From Hexactinellida sp. DTS-2022 (Eukaryota > Porifera > Hexactinellida), in contig JAPNXP010000002.1 in the NCBI GenBank assembly GCA_028753945.1, forward strand, positions 620,001 through 684,000: a stretch of 64,000 nucleotides of DNA, given 5' to 3'. A program made the position numbers and the translations under genes. The notes beneath the pieces are model-generated. The model was not told the origin of the DNA and made no database searches. It saw nothing but the letters and a program-made list of their open reading frames with translations. Positions 9,924-24,900 of this stretch are shown piece by piece (positions within the stretch are counted from its first letter, which is position 1; each line of letters begins with the position of its first letter).

Positions 9924-12900
9924 CTAGTGTGCAATATTATATGTAACAATTTGAGGTAATATTATTTTCATTGATTAGGCTAGTTGTATACATGTTATTC
10001 TAATGTTCTATAGTTGGTAGTATTATTCATACGTAGTCTACATAGCATATTACAAGAGAAATTCTTTGAAGTAAACTGTACCTGAAAGTAGTGATTTGTA
10101 ACAATAGTATTTGACTCAGCGCAAATAGTGAAAGTTTGTTCCAATTTTTCTAATTATCACCCAGGAAGGGTTTTAATAAAATTCGCATGTTCATTACATA
10201 ATTTTATCTGAACTAAAACAACCACTAATAAAGAGAGGAATGAACTTCAATTGTACTTCTATTGAATCCTGAATAAATAAATGACTGAGAAAATTAGTTA
10301 CTATTGCAAGGTCTTGTCAATACACCATTATATGGGCATACAATGAAATGGTAGTCGGAGTACATATAAATTACAGTTGTTCTGCTAACAGCATTCAAAT
10401 TTGCAAGATAAAATTCACACAAATTCTCTAAAAGAATGGATTATTATACCCAAAATATTCGAATCAGTCCTTCTTCGATATCTCAGATATTCGCGTCTCG
10501 CCACACCCCTCTCAGGATGCCAACGCCGCCTACTGCCTTAGAGTGGGTCAAGGTGTCCAACAGGACAACCTGTCTGGTCACAGGAATGCAGAACGGCAGC
10601 ATCGGATTAACCTGGTACACAGGGCGCGTATCACAGCACACAACCATATCCCACATCCTGAGTCCCATTACGCATTTGCGAGTCTCTCCCGCTAACAGAC
10701 AAGTGGCGGTTGGGGGCTATTACGGGACACTAATGGTGCTTAGAATAGGCGAGCCGCCGGCCGTGGAGAACAGCACGCTCTCCACTGTTAAGGCGATTAA
10801 GCAGACAATCCTGGGGCTGGACTGGTCTTGGGATGGGACGCGGTTAGCCAGCTTGCGTGTGAAGTCCGACAAATCCAACCCGATCTCCCTGATGGTATAT
10901 TCCAACCTAACGCAGCGTATCTGTAACAACATAGAAGTTACTTTCCCGAGGCGCATAGTGGGACAGGCCGTCCGCAAGGAAGAACAGGGATTGGTTAGCA
11001 GTCAGAGGATCGCGTGGAATAAAGACGACCAATCTCTCTTCTTAACTCTAACACACGATTCACTCATACAAGTGTGTACTCTGTCATGGAGAGTCATCTC
11101 AACTTACAACTTCAACTATTCCACACAAATACACGTAGTAGCTAGCGATCAGCTGATAGCAGTGGATACGAACAAACGCATCCAACTATACAATACAGCA
11201 ACAGATACGCTAACTCAGTTGGGTGGACATGTGGAGAATTTCATACCATTCAATGGCCAGCTTCTAACCATCACAAACCAATCAGGCAGAAAGTTGGTAC
11301 TGTTAAATCCAACTGGGGATCAGCTGTTCAGCTACAAACTCCCGACAACTAAACGAGTGACGTCACTCTCCATCAGCCCTGACTCTTCTCTGCTATTCTA
11401 CACAACTCCCACAGAAGTGTGTTCTCTCATACTATACGCAGGCCCCCCGAGGCTTAAAGACCTATGCATGTCTGCCATCAAAGCGCACAGCCTACGTATG
11501 TGCCAGCTCCCAGCACAGCTGCGGATTGATACGAGCATGCACCACACAGTGCTGCTACCCCCGAGCGAAGTGGGCGCGGAGATCGACCTGTGCGTTTATA
11601 AGGTGGAAAGGAAACGGAAGTTCGGAATCAACAACCTGTCTCTTGTGGTTAAGAAGCATCATATAGGCCAGCTGTTGGAAGTAATGCGCTTCAAGAAGTT
11701 CATAGGATGCACTGCTAAACTGGTCGATACTAGCTCTCCAGTTAATGAGAAGGAGAGCAAGAGAATGCTGGCTACTCTCCTCCCAACCGACATTAACACT
11801 CCGGCTAGAGGCACTAGGATAAAATGGAACAGTAGTAAGAACAGGTTCACAGTACAGACTCGTGGCGATAAGGTTAAACTGAGATTTAAAGATGGTTTGA
11901 TATCTGTCACAGGAAGGATAGAAGAGGAATTCCAATTCGTAGAAACAGATGGGGGAATAAGCTTGCAGTTAAATGGAAACGAAATACTTACAGTAGTTAA
12001 AGAGAGACATTTCTTTCGAGTTAAACAGTACAAGGAATACGAGACTCAGTTCTCACATATACAGATGCTTATGATAGGTCTGGTTATTATTATTCGCTTT
12101 TGATTTTTATACTTTTAATGCATTGTAATACATACATTTCACACCTATTATAACAGTTTAATCTCAAATAAACAATTTGAAGATATTAATGGGATTGTAG
12201 CAAAACTAAACAATATTGAACCACTACATAGTAGCTAGTCGGCAAAGTAAAATGTCCATCGACAAATGAATAGTAGATTAGTATATCTAAGTAAATTGGA
12301 ACTATTAATGCCAATAGAAATGTTCCTATAGAGCTTACAAAATGCATTAACAAACCTGTAAATGCGGCGAGCAGAGAAATAAGGTCAGGTTTCTCTCCAC
12401 ACGCGTTAACACACAGCTCTGGTACAGTCTCATAGTTCAGGTGGGCTGGCGTGTCACTAAGCTCTCCAGGAGCAGCTGGCACCGATATATCGGTCCTGTC
12501 AGGACTCAGGTAGCTGTCAACAGAAGAAGTGAACTCCAGGACCAACAGGAAACTCTCTACGCGCCATAGAATGGAGGGGAGAATAACACAGAGTCTCCAT
12601 AGAGTGCTGGTAATAGGATGGACAAGCAACTGAGGGGAAAATAACAATGTTTTGTTGCGTTTTGAATAATCAATTTTTGGAAGTTCTTTTCCCTTTGGAG
12701 TCTTGTGTCTGGAAAACAAAATCAAATAATTAGTTTACGAACAGAATTAATCATTAGTATTGTATAGTAGATTCTCGTTTTACAAATACTAGGGGACCGT
12801 CAAAATTTGTTCATATTAACCTGAAATTTGTATTATACTGAGTCATTCGCATGCATTTGTATAGGCTATCGGCTAGGAAAATTAAACCTTGTACTCCTTA

Positions 12901-15900
12901 ATCGATAATTCGTATTATCCGTGTTCGTATTAACAAGAGTAATAATAATCAACTGTACTAATTACACTACACTATATTCTTAATACTAGCTATATACCTA
13001 GAGGTGATTAAGTTGACGTGTCCAGATACGTTTATCGCTTCCAAAGCGTATCTTGAGAAATCTTCTTCCTTAAATTTGTAATTGTAGCTACTTGTAAAGT
13101 AGTCTGCATAGGAACCGCAGTTATTCTCTTTTTCAGGGAACGGAGAGGCGAGTGTGGTGTTTTTATCCATGGTTATAATGTGGAAGAAACGGCCGGGATT
13201 ATTGTGTTTTGTAGAAACAACTCGTTTGAGATAAAACTCGTCATTTTGCGATGACAGCTCTGATTGTGAAATAAAGCTTTTCAGACATTCTAAGTCGAAA
13301 TCCCATTTCTGAGTTCCTAGTTGTACAAGAGGGCAAACGAGGAAACTTCTGCTATTATAATCTTTTGGAGAAAACGTGAAATTATTCGCTTCATCATATT
13401 TTAATACTTCACCAAACACGCTTTGTTGAAACTTGAGTATTTCTCCGTATACATTCTCTAAAGGAGTCTTGGTTTGTATTAACTCGAGCGTCACTTTCAA
13501 ATTCAGATCATGGTAGAATACTTCGAATGTCGGAATCTAAATACACAAACTTAATTACTAAACTCTAAATCTTTGCTGGTTAATCAAGCAATTCAAGTAA
13601 ATTTTAACGGGATTACTTATATATCGGCCAATACCTTTATAATATAATTTTCAGGCAATGGTAAGGTCATTTTATAGAACAAAAATACAACTTTGCGAAG
13701 CCTGTTTTAATTTGAAAAGAAGTTGTTGCTTGTTAATATAAATAGCTAAAAAAGCTGTTAGTTTAAATACCTCTTTAACGGGAATACTTTCTGCTGTGAT
13801 TATCCCCACATAGTTATTCGGGTTTGTTTTAAACTGTTCATTGTTTTCTTGTCCCCAATAAGGCACACCACTCTCCACTAGTACGATAGTGAATTTGTAA
13901 ATAAATTTGTTGTCATTCCCTTTGTTGTCGTTGATTGGCTTACTCAAAGCAGAGGGAATCTATAGAAATAAATAAAGCTAACAAATGATATAGCTTACCT
14001 CATTATAAGGTTATACTAAACTTTCCTGTTCAAATAGAACGGTGAAAATCGTAACGATAAAGTTAAATAGGAGTTATAAGAATTAATTAATATTGTAGCC
14101 ATATAGTATAAAATAAGTATAATTTATGGCAAAAGAATATCTATTACTGGGAAATAGATCTCAGTGTTACAGGGAGCTCGTGATTAATAAGCCCATTAGT
14201 CCCTTTCAACTATATTTATGTTATAACTAAGAGGAAGCCAGTATTAATTGCTATTTGTATTGAACTTAGTGTTACAAGTTTTAATATGAAGATACAAGCG
14301 TGTTTCGCGCTGCTTGCTCTGATGCTAACTCTCTGTGTGAAGAGCTCAACAGGGGATTATAAATGTGTTGGTTGCACAATGATTGTCGGTATTCTATTGG
14401 AATTCGTTGAGTTTAATAACGTTTCTGTTAAGATAGGGATGGAAATGCTATGCTCTTATATGTCCGGGGAATTTCGAATTACCTGTAAAACCCTAGTTAA
14501 ATATTTCGAGGATCCTCTTCTTATAATTCTCGAAGAGACTAGCCATCCAGATAGCATATGCCGGAAACTAAAGCTTTGTGAGGGAGCGGAGACTAAATGC
14601 ACTCTCTATCCACTGCCCAGAGATGTGCCGAGTAAGCGCGCGACTAAGTTAAGCGAGGCTATTAAGGGAAACATGAAAATACCCAAAGTACCGAATGACT
14701 TGTGTGACTACGAACCGTTCAAAGAGCTCTGCAAGATAGTAAAGCGCGTGGCCGACCACTACCCAGCGGAGGACGCGGACGGAGACCGCTTCTCTCTGCT
14801 GAGCACGTTGAGGGGGAGCTCCTGGAGAGGGAAGGATTGCAACGATTTTGATAACAAAGTGTATCCGGGTAGGGGAGATGGCAGCGGTAAACTACTAGAC
14901 ACAAACTGCAATGGGATAGATGGCTATGACGCTGACACCGGTAAGAGCTATGAAGACTTGTGGTGCAGCGGAACGCAAGCGATGGGGACAGTAATACTGG
15001 GAGATAGTGTTGGTGCCCATTTCCATGTGCCCCAAGAGCTATTAAATCCAGTCCTAATAAACCCGCAGAGCTACAAATACATGCACGAAATGTTAGAGAA
15101 CGAGTTTGACTGGCCAATGGAGTCATCGACAACTGGCTATATGGAGTCGGAATGGGACCCAGTTAAAGTTAAGGGGGGCGTGGTGTCCCTATATACGCAA
15201 CTGTTGGAGAGGAACCGCTGTAACCATCGCGACTACCAAAATATAGCAGTAAACGGAGCCGACTCAGAGCCCCACAGCATTGGAGAGATCGCTAAAACGC
15301 TAGGCAGAAACGCAACCACAGACAAACCAGTTTTCGTACTTCTTGCGTTGATTGGGAACGATGTCTGCAACAGTCACCACTCCCTGGATAAAATGACGAC
15401 AGTGACACGGTACAAACAGAATATGAATGCGGTGCTAGATTACCTGGAGGAGAACCTCCCGGAGAAATCAGTCGTGCTATCGGTTGGATTGGCAGACGGA
15501 CGGATACTGTACGATACTATGCATAACCGTATTCACCCAGCCTCAGCCTTCTCTGGACGCGTTACTTATAAAGCTTTTTATAACTTTCTGAACTGCCTCG
15601 AGATAAGTCCGTGTTTTGGCTGGCTAAACGACAACTCTACCTGGAGGAACCTAACTACTGAGCGCGCGATGAATCTGAGCCGGGCTCTGCAAGAAGTTGT
15701 GAGCAGCAAAACCTTCAAGCGGATAACAGGCGTGTACATGGACAATGCGATAGCAGAGGGCGTAGTGGACTGGGAGAGAAGTGGGGGGCAGGCCTGGCAG
15801 CTGATCGAACCTGTGGACGGATTCCATACGAGCAAACACGGGCAATATCAGACTGCTAAGATTCTCTACCAATTAATGAAGAAGAATTTGCCAGAAATCT

Positions 15901-18900
15901 TACCGCCGATAAACCCAAATAATGAGAAAATTTTGAACCGATTCGGGTCTCAGAAAGGGTATTAAATAGGACTGAACTAATTCGTATTAGCTAAGGTACT
16001 CTAGTTATTCCTTGTACGTATTGTAGCGGTATACGTACTTCCTAATTATATTAACTGTTTTTAAAATATCAATTTATTAATCGAACTATGAAACGAATTA
16101 ATACGATTATTAACGCTTTCTCCAGGTGAACCCTCTCCTAGCCCTCTTACGCCCGGGCTTTTTACCTTCTTTCCTGCGACCGTCGCTCCAGAGAAGACCC
16201 GCGTTAGAAAGTATTTCTTTGGATTGCGGCTCAAAGTAGGCTAGAGTTTTCGCGAGAGCGAAGCGAATAGCTCCTGACTGGCCGGTATGGCCTCCATCCT
16301 TTACAGTGCAATTCATTGAGTACTTGCCCAGTACTCCTATAAGCTGGAGTGGGTACAGTATCTGCATTGCATCCTGGAAATGCATGAAATAATCACTCAT
16401 ACTTTTGCCGTTAACTATTATGTAGCCGTCTCCGCGCCATACATGTACAGTTGCGCTGGAAGATTTACGCTTTCCGTTTTCCTGAACGACCTCACAACCA
16501 GATTCATGTTGGAACACGAGTGTATGCTTGTCGATTGGGGAGATGTGCTTTATTTTATCAAAGAAAGGTCTTACAAATGCCAGGACGGAGTCATCAGCTG
16601 CTGGATGTTGAATCAGTTCCTTTAACTCCACTTGTATATTCTCGTAATACCATTTCCGTATAATCTCGCCTATCACCAGTTCCACTGCTTCCTTAGAGGA
16701 GTATCGAAACAGATTGCTGTCCTGTATTGTTTCTATGGTGCAGTCAGGGGGCTGGGGCAGCTCTGGGATCCTCTTAGGCTTAAAAGTTATGTCGGATGAA
16801 TCTAGGAATTTCTTGAATCGGATAACTTCCAAATGGAAATTATGGTAACATGGCTGGGTGGTGTAAAACCCGGCTTCTAACGGGCGGTTATTCTGGTCAA
16901 GTCTGTCTGTTTTAAACTCGATTCTATCTCTGCGCGTGAGGGCGTCTGGATGCAGGATTTGGGGCTTGGAAGGGATCGGGCGAATGTGGTGCGGAATCAA
17001 GTACTTGAGAGCCGTTTTCATATCTTTCTCAGTGAATGTGTCCGGATCAGCTCCCATCATGGTGGCGATTCGGTGCTTAGCGGCTATATAATGCTTCATT
17101 TGCTCCTGGTAGTGCTTTGAGGAAGATTGGGGACTGCTGTCAGCAACTGTGCTCTGGTTGCATGTTTTGAGTGATACCGGGTTAATTAGGAAAGAACGAA
17201 TGATTTGGACGGGAGTGCGATACATAAAGCTTCTATTTTGATTTAATAGTAGTTTATCAAAATTTATTTCCAGCAAACTTACTCAGTAAATCTAAATTAT
17301 GAATAAATATACACTTAACTCCCCTCCAGTTAAAAATACTTGTAGCATATAAAGTTAGTACGTGTGTAATACTATTTTGTTTTGAGAAATGTTAGAAAAG
17401 TTGATGTTATTTAACTTATTTTCTGAACATTTCCCTTTACAATAGATAAATATATAATTTGTTACTCATAATACAGCTGTTACTAAAGTACCTCCGAGAT
17501 ATTTTAACATCAAATATATGAATAACACGACACAACTCCACAAATCTCAGTCTCGGAGGTTTCCCTTTATTGAAAAATAAGTGGATTAATAATTCAGAAG
17601 ATATTCCCATTTCAGGAGTGAATAAACTAACAAGTCTAGCCACATACCAAACTGGGTATAATTCCTACGTCACTCAACTATAGTTTTCCCCATTTTCACC
17701 GTAGAAAACTCCACTAAATTGATCCGCTTTGATTAATAATATCCATACTATTCCTCTATAATATGCTATTAAATAGGGGCATAACTAATTGTATGAATTA
17801 GGTAATTACTCACTGGTTTAGATGACAAACTTTACAAAACAAACTAAATATATATAAAATAATATACAAACCCCTACTAGCTAATATGTGCACCCTATAT
17901 CCGAGGCGACTACTATACAACGCTGGCCTTAGTCAGCCACTAGCCTAACATCAGACCACGCGTTTCTAACCACATCCTCGATAGCCAAACAGTCGGGATG
18001 GGAAATAACGAACTGTTCCTCGTTCTCCCCCTCCTTGGCCTTAGACGACGCCGCCGCGTCATCGGCATACAGCACTAGTTGGTGGTAGGCGCAGCATGCT
18101 AAGCAGCGCTTCTCGTGGCGCGTTTCGATATCTTTCAGAAACCTAAAGTCAATGAATCCGGATTCAGATTCACCGAACGGTTTAGGCTTCCTATGTCTAA
18201 TGCCCTGGGAAGTTATCCTCCAAGTCGTTTTGTATACGATGCAAGGACAGCACCACCAATACAGCCACTGACAACAGTTGTCAGCATACGCGTATGCTTT
18301 CACCGGCGTTTTTCCTTCCCACAGAGTCTTGCCTCTGTCTGCTTGCTTCTTCTTTTTCTTAAGAACTTCCATGTATTCCAGCATCTGTATGCGGTCACCC
18401 AACAGCAGCACGCCCAGCTCTTTAAGATGCTCGTCCTTCATGGCCAGGATGCACACACCGTTCACTCTATTGCTCTCAAACACCTTTATGCAATACTCAA
18501 AGCCTAATGGCTTAAGGAAGTTATTGCTGACGTCAGTTTCGTTCCAGGACCTAACCTTGGAAACGTCCATTGACTTCAAAACGTTTTCTGCATCCGAAAT
18601 GGTAATTTTAGGTTGGGAAGAAATGGCCATTTTGTGTACACGGATTTCTATAACGAATCTTATTGAATGGTTTGCTTGAGAATGTCAGTTTATACTCAAG
18701 AGCTGAAATAGGACTATCATACTAGGTGGAGTCGAATTTAAAATCAGTGTCCTATTACTGTTTAATATTCAATAGTGTGTTACTAGTTAAGATTATATTC
18801 TAGAACATTCTGAACTATTGTATAATAAGTATCGGTTTACAAGTAATTTAGAATAGTTAAGTTAATAAGAATTCGTTACACGTAATATTAGTAACTAAAG

Positions 18901-21900
18901 TGATATTATATTACCGAATGAAATAAAAAGAAACCGGTTTTAAACCAAAAATGGGAAATAAATAATTATTGATGAATACCTACCTTTTTCTCATAATAAC
19001 TATTATTACTGTCCGATAGAGTTATTCCTGCTAACTTCTCCAAGAGCTGGTCTTTTGCTCCTTCTACATTACTCTCCTTGTTAGTTTTAATCTGCAAATA
19101 ATCATTGATTTCTCCCAACTCATGCAGCTTCTTACAGGTGTTCATGTGTGCCTCCCGCTTTGCGCTATCAATTGTTTTCCACACCTGACTCTAACAAATA
19201 TAATCAGACTTAATTGGGATAATTTTACTAATACAGTCGAGTATCGTTAGTAGGAACACAGATAAGGCGAAATATCGGTTAAGGAGTAAACGGTTTAATT
19301 CTCCTAGCCTATAAAATGCATGCAAGTGACTCCGGTTAATAAGAATTCCAAATAATATCAACAAATTTAAACTGCCTTGTGTTCGTATTAACGAGGATAT
19401 ACTGTATATAAACATTGTATAAATACCAGGCATATATGTACCTTCATAATATCTCTGAATGGTGCTTTTTCTGGGAGAATAAGATTGCATACAAATCCAC
19501 TATTGAGTGGCTCTTCTATTTTCCTGGTAACACAACATGGTTTTGGTATGTAGAATGGGTCCCTACATAATCGTTGACAATAACTAAAAGAGAAGTGAAA
19601 TAAGTCAATGACCCTCCACAAAATCAGAGGAATATATTGTAAGTGTAATTAAAGAAATAACTATGTGTTAGAATCAGTGTATATACAGCTATTGTAAATA
19701 CGCTCTTAATCTGGTCTGATCCAATTTTCATACGCCTAAATCGCAAATTAATGTTACTGTATAGGAGAGGATTCCAAATTTTCACGCTCCTAAATTCAAA
19801 TTTTCCAAAAAATCATGCTCCAAAAGGAGCGTCTCGCGCTCCTGGATAACTCCTTGGTTAGAATGTTGTCCTCACAGGGATTGAAAATTCATGATTTTTT
19901 CGATAAATATAAATCATTGATTTGAATTAAAATAATTTAAATTTTCTAAAACCTATGAATTGCTATTTGGATAGTGAATACTTTGTAATATTATGGAGAA
20001 ATAACTACAATTGAAATAGGTTTTGCCCTTTTAAATTTGTAAAATCAAAATTAAATCAATTGATTTGTTTTTCAATTGATTTGTCCTCACCAATTAATCA
20101 GCTGTATAGCAGAAGCCCCTGTAATCTTAGCGCCTGTGTTGCTTATTATAAACGGTGGAATATCGCAGGTGTCGGGAGCAGCGCCGGGTATCTTCTCGTC
20201 GCGAGATCTACATTTGCTAGTCAGACTGTCTTCTATGCGTTTGAATGTGTCCAGATTCTTCAATTGCTCCGGAATTTCATCCTAATTTGTATATTCAGTA
20301 AAACCTCGTTATACGTACACGGGTAATACGAAATTCTGGTTAATACGAACACTATTTCAGTCCCTGAAACCTTATCAATACAAATGATATTGGTTAATAC
20401 GAATTCCGGATACAGCGAAGGCATTTGACGGTCCCCTGTGTTCGTCCTAACGAGGCTCTACTGTATTATTAATAAGGATTATGCTGGACATGAGTATTGA
20501 GTGCGTACCTCTTGTATCATGTGGTATAGCATGGCGTTCTTGTCCCTAGCCCTCCCTTTGGACTGTATGTAGCTTCTGGGCGTGAGAGGGGGGTCGAATC
20601 GGACTATCAGGTTGCACTGAGGCACATCGAGACCTTCCTCCAACACGTTAGTAGCAAACAATAGATTTGTCTCTTTTTTACGAAAGCGATTTAACTCCTG
20701 TAAATAATAGCAAAATTCAAAATTAAGTTTGACTAAAAACTGTATAGAATGTTCAGAATTAATATACAATAATTAACTCACATATTCCTGTTCATATATA
20801 TTCATATCAGCACCACGCACCACACTAGTAGAGCCATGTCCTACCACACTTCCACATTTAATATAGGAAAACCCTTTCCTATTCAATTCATAGAAAGTAT
20901 CCCTCAAAAGCACGGCAGATATCCTCCTGTTGAGAAATATTATCCCAGATATGGTCTGGTCAGGAGTAATCGAAGAATCTTCGCTGTTGGATTTGACTGT
21001 TAAATGAACCGATCTGAGAATTTCACAAAGCGCCAAGACCTTAGGGCTTAAAGAAGTTCTCCTATTTGATTATTAAACAAATAAAATAAGCTAAACTAGT
21101 CTAGTAATACAAACTTAACTCTTTATATGATGCATTTATATCATCTTTAAGTTTCTTCAACATAGAAATTGTGTTAGAAACGAATGACATATCCAGATCA
21201 GCGAGCATTCTGTTGTAGTCATTGTTGAGGTAGTCAGTCAAACCCTGTTTATACAGCTCAATGCAGTTCAAACAAGGCTTTGTACCCAACTCATTCAGTG
21301 CGTATATGCAGTCCCCAACTGCGGCTTTACACACATCCACTGTGTTTCGCGCTGGGAATTCCCAGCCCGCGAATTTTACATTGTCTCTCTGAAGAAAGAA
21401 ATTTAGAAATATCTTTAATTCGCCTACATACTCTAGTCTACGCGTTGGGTATATCCCGTAGTATTGATGCATTTCTGTTGCATTTGTAGTGTGTATCGAC
21501 ATCGTTTGAGAGTCAGTCGTGGTAACAGCCTTGCAGTGCAGTATTTCCTCCAGTTCTGAGATCTCCTTCTCAATAAGACTAAAGTCCTTCAGATTCCTAC
21601 AAGTACAGTTATTTTACAAAGTTTACAAATAATTTTCAATTTGAATTCATTGGCAATAATTTCACTTGAAACTCATCAAGTCCTATTTGCTAAATTAGAA
21701 TATTATTCTTGTACCTGGTTACAATAGAAGCGCTTAGTCCCAGTATCTTGGGGGCATCACAATTCAGTCTAATAATGTTTTCATCGAGTGTAAGCATTAT
21801 CTCTTTGTAAGGATGATTCTTACGAGCGTGGTGGCACTCGTCGAATATCAACAGTCCGATTCTAGACACGCGCAACACTCCACTGTGGAATGCGTTAAGC

Positions 21901-24900
21901 GCTGACTGCGCAATCATAACCAGAACTTCTATCCGGTCTAGCTCCGATTCCCACTGTTCTAAGCGCCAATCGGATATGCCGGTTCCTCCTATGTAGTCTC
22001 TGACCACTAGCCCAGTGCTCTCGTGAATAACAAGTGCTTGTTGTCGGACAAGAGCGTCTGAGGAATAAAAAGTGGATAAACTAAAAACCCTATAAAGTGG
22101 TACTACATTGAGAATTGTCTCGTTTCATTTAACGATAAACTGCTGTGTTTCTCAACAACAGGAGTCTCCATTTAAGAAATTCAGTAGGATAATCACCTAA
22201 TACAAGTTTATTGCATCTAGTTTAATGTAAAGAATTACTGAATACAATACAATATGGAATAGTACCGTGGTTAATTTTATGAATAAAAGCTGTATAATAT
22301 TAACTGGGATATTTCTTAGAATAAATTGAAAATGCCCAGATATAACTTGATAGCCCTGTTCAGATCTCAGTAGTCATTAGATTGTTATAATAGGCTAAGA
22401 AGTGCTATAATATAATCCGAAATTATAAAATGATATTGTGTCTGTCCAATACTAAATAATACTAAATTAAATAATAATCCTCATGATTTAAAAATGAAGA
22501 TCTCTTTTCAATTTCGAGAAAGGATAATATTCTAATGATTCGGCTGAAAGAGAATTATAAATGTTAGAAATAGATCCAATATCATGATAATGGTTTCAGT
22601 ACGCACCAGAATTAACATTTAAATCTATTCAAAAATTAAAATGTGCCAAGCACGGGGAAGCTATAGGCATCACTCAATAATTCCATTTATTTTTATGCAT
22701 AAATTAAACTGTACATGTAACTCCTAATATTATTAGCAGACATGATTCGCATTGAGATTCAAGGAGCATCAGATCTCAAAAACCAAGATTTCACGAAGAA
22801 GAGTGACCCTTACTGCTTAATAAAATTCCAAGGACACTCTGAAAAGACTAAGACAGTTGAAAAAAATCTTAATCCAGCCTGGAATGAGATTCTAGAGTTC
22901 GAATTAAAATCGGCTCTAAATGGTAGCGAGATATTAGAACTTGAAATAAGAGACGAAAATAGGTTTGAGCGAGACACGCTGATGGGCAAAGCAACCATCT
23001 CCATTCGTTCTGCAGTGAAGTCAGGAAGACACGCATTTCCAACGCAAGCGTTAGTGGATAGATCTGGAAAGCCAACTCAGGGGACTGTGAACTTGATAGT
23101 CAGCTACACCTCTCCGATAGAAAAGGAGCGCAGCGGTATGTTCATGGAGACTCGGGAGCGTGGCAAGAGTGAAGTCATAGAGGCTGAGACTACCAGGGCA
23201 GTGGAAGATGATTGGGAAATAATCGAGCAGGATTTATTGGGAGAGAAGGACACTGCACTAAGCGGCTTAGAAAGCAACAAATCTTCAGACGCTCGCGCGA
23301 ACAAGTTCAAACGGAGACAAGCCAGAGTGAGACTGCCTAATGAACCAGTAGACTTCCAGCTACAAGTCCACTGCATTGAAGCACGCAGACTAGCGGGCGG
23401 GGGAGGTAACCTGAGTCCCTCCTGCGTCATCAATGTCGGGAGTCAGACCAAGAGCACCTCCTCTGTGGACACCAGCATCAACCCGGTGTGGGACGAAATA
23501 CTAACTTTCTACTTCAAGATGAAACCAGAAGAGCTATTCAATACAATGCTACTCATAAAGGTGGTCAACAGCAAGTTCGTAATAATGGAGAACTTAATTG
23601 GCAGCTTCCAAATGGACATAGGCGTTGTCTACGACGAAATAGAGCACGGGTTTGTGCAGAAGTGGCTGCTGCTGACTAACACGAGTGACGCATCAGCTGG
23701 TCCGAAGGGGTACCTCAAACTTAGCATCCAACTTATCGGGCCAGGGGAAAGCCCCCCGCCCCTCCCCCTATACGACCCAGCCGCTGCTTACAAGGACGAC
23801 ATAGAGGGAAACCTCCTCAGGCCAGCCGGCATCAACCTACAACCGGCAACTTTCAAAATACGAATCTTCAAAGCTGAAGACGTGCCTCAGATGGACCCCG
23901 CATATTTGGAGACAGTCAAGAAGACATTCAGTAGGTCCTGGTCAACTGAAGCGAAGAACCTCGTAGACCCGTATGTCTCTGTTAGCTTCTCTGGACACAC
24001 CGTTAGTACTGGGGTGCGCTGGACAACTAGCAATCCAGAGTGGAACGAATCCATCCAGTTAGGCACTAGGTTCCCTTCCATGAGCGAGAGGATACAGATT
24101 AGGTTATACGACAAAGATAAGACTAGTCAGGATGATATTATCGGAACAGCATTCCTATACCTCTCTGACATCTCCATGCCAGAAGGCGACAAAGGATTTC
24201 TACCTACCTTTGGTCCTGGCTGGATTAATTTCTACGGTTCCACACGTGAGTACAAGCATATAGGCTCCGAATACGAGCATCTGAACGAAGGAATGTACGA
24301 AGGAGTAGCATTCAGAGGGAGATTGCTAATGCAACTGGATACCGAGCTGGGGAAATATCCTCACAGCGAACAGTCCAGTCAGATTTCGAGACAGAAAGCT
24401 CTCGTGAAAGGTCTCAAACGTCACAGACATAGGGTATACGTAGCATTCTTCCACGCCACTCAATTAGAGCCCCACTCAAGCCAAGTCTCATTCGAAGTGA
24501 GCATCGGCAATTACGGCTACAGAGAAGACCCCAATGCAATAATAGCTCCCAGCACCACACAGCCAACCAGACCTGTAACGGAGAATAACGTCCTATACTT
24601 CTTGCCTTGGGGAAACAGAAAGCCTTGTTGCGTCATACCGTGCTACTGGGAAAACAATGTCTACAGGATTGAGTGCAAGAACATATTAAACCACATAGCA
24701 GATCAACTTGAAAATGATATAAAAGGCGTGAGAGAAATAATTGAAAGTGAGGAAGCTGATCCCAACGACATTTCGCAGGCAATTGTTAACATGCTAGAAA
24801 AGCTATCTAGCGTTCTGAGCGAGCAGCTGCCTGCTCTGCCCAGAGATTCGCACACAATGCTAGATATACAGTGGTTCGGACTTAGAGATGGTGAGCGACT

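Noticed and set aside
14719..15132. Antisense open frame within AOAH
   Set aside because: A Ser/Arg/Leu-rich shadow of the GC-rich AOAH coding strand.
17437..17643. Extra Dicer exon
   Set aside because: A 68-codon open frame with a possible acceptor, but no Dicer similarity; exons 9 and 10 already join in phase without it.
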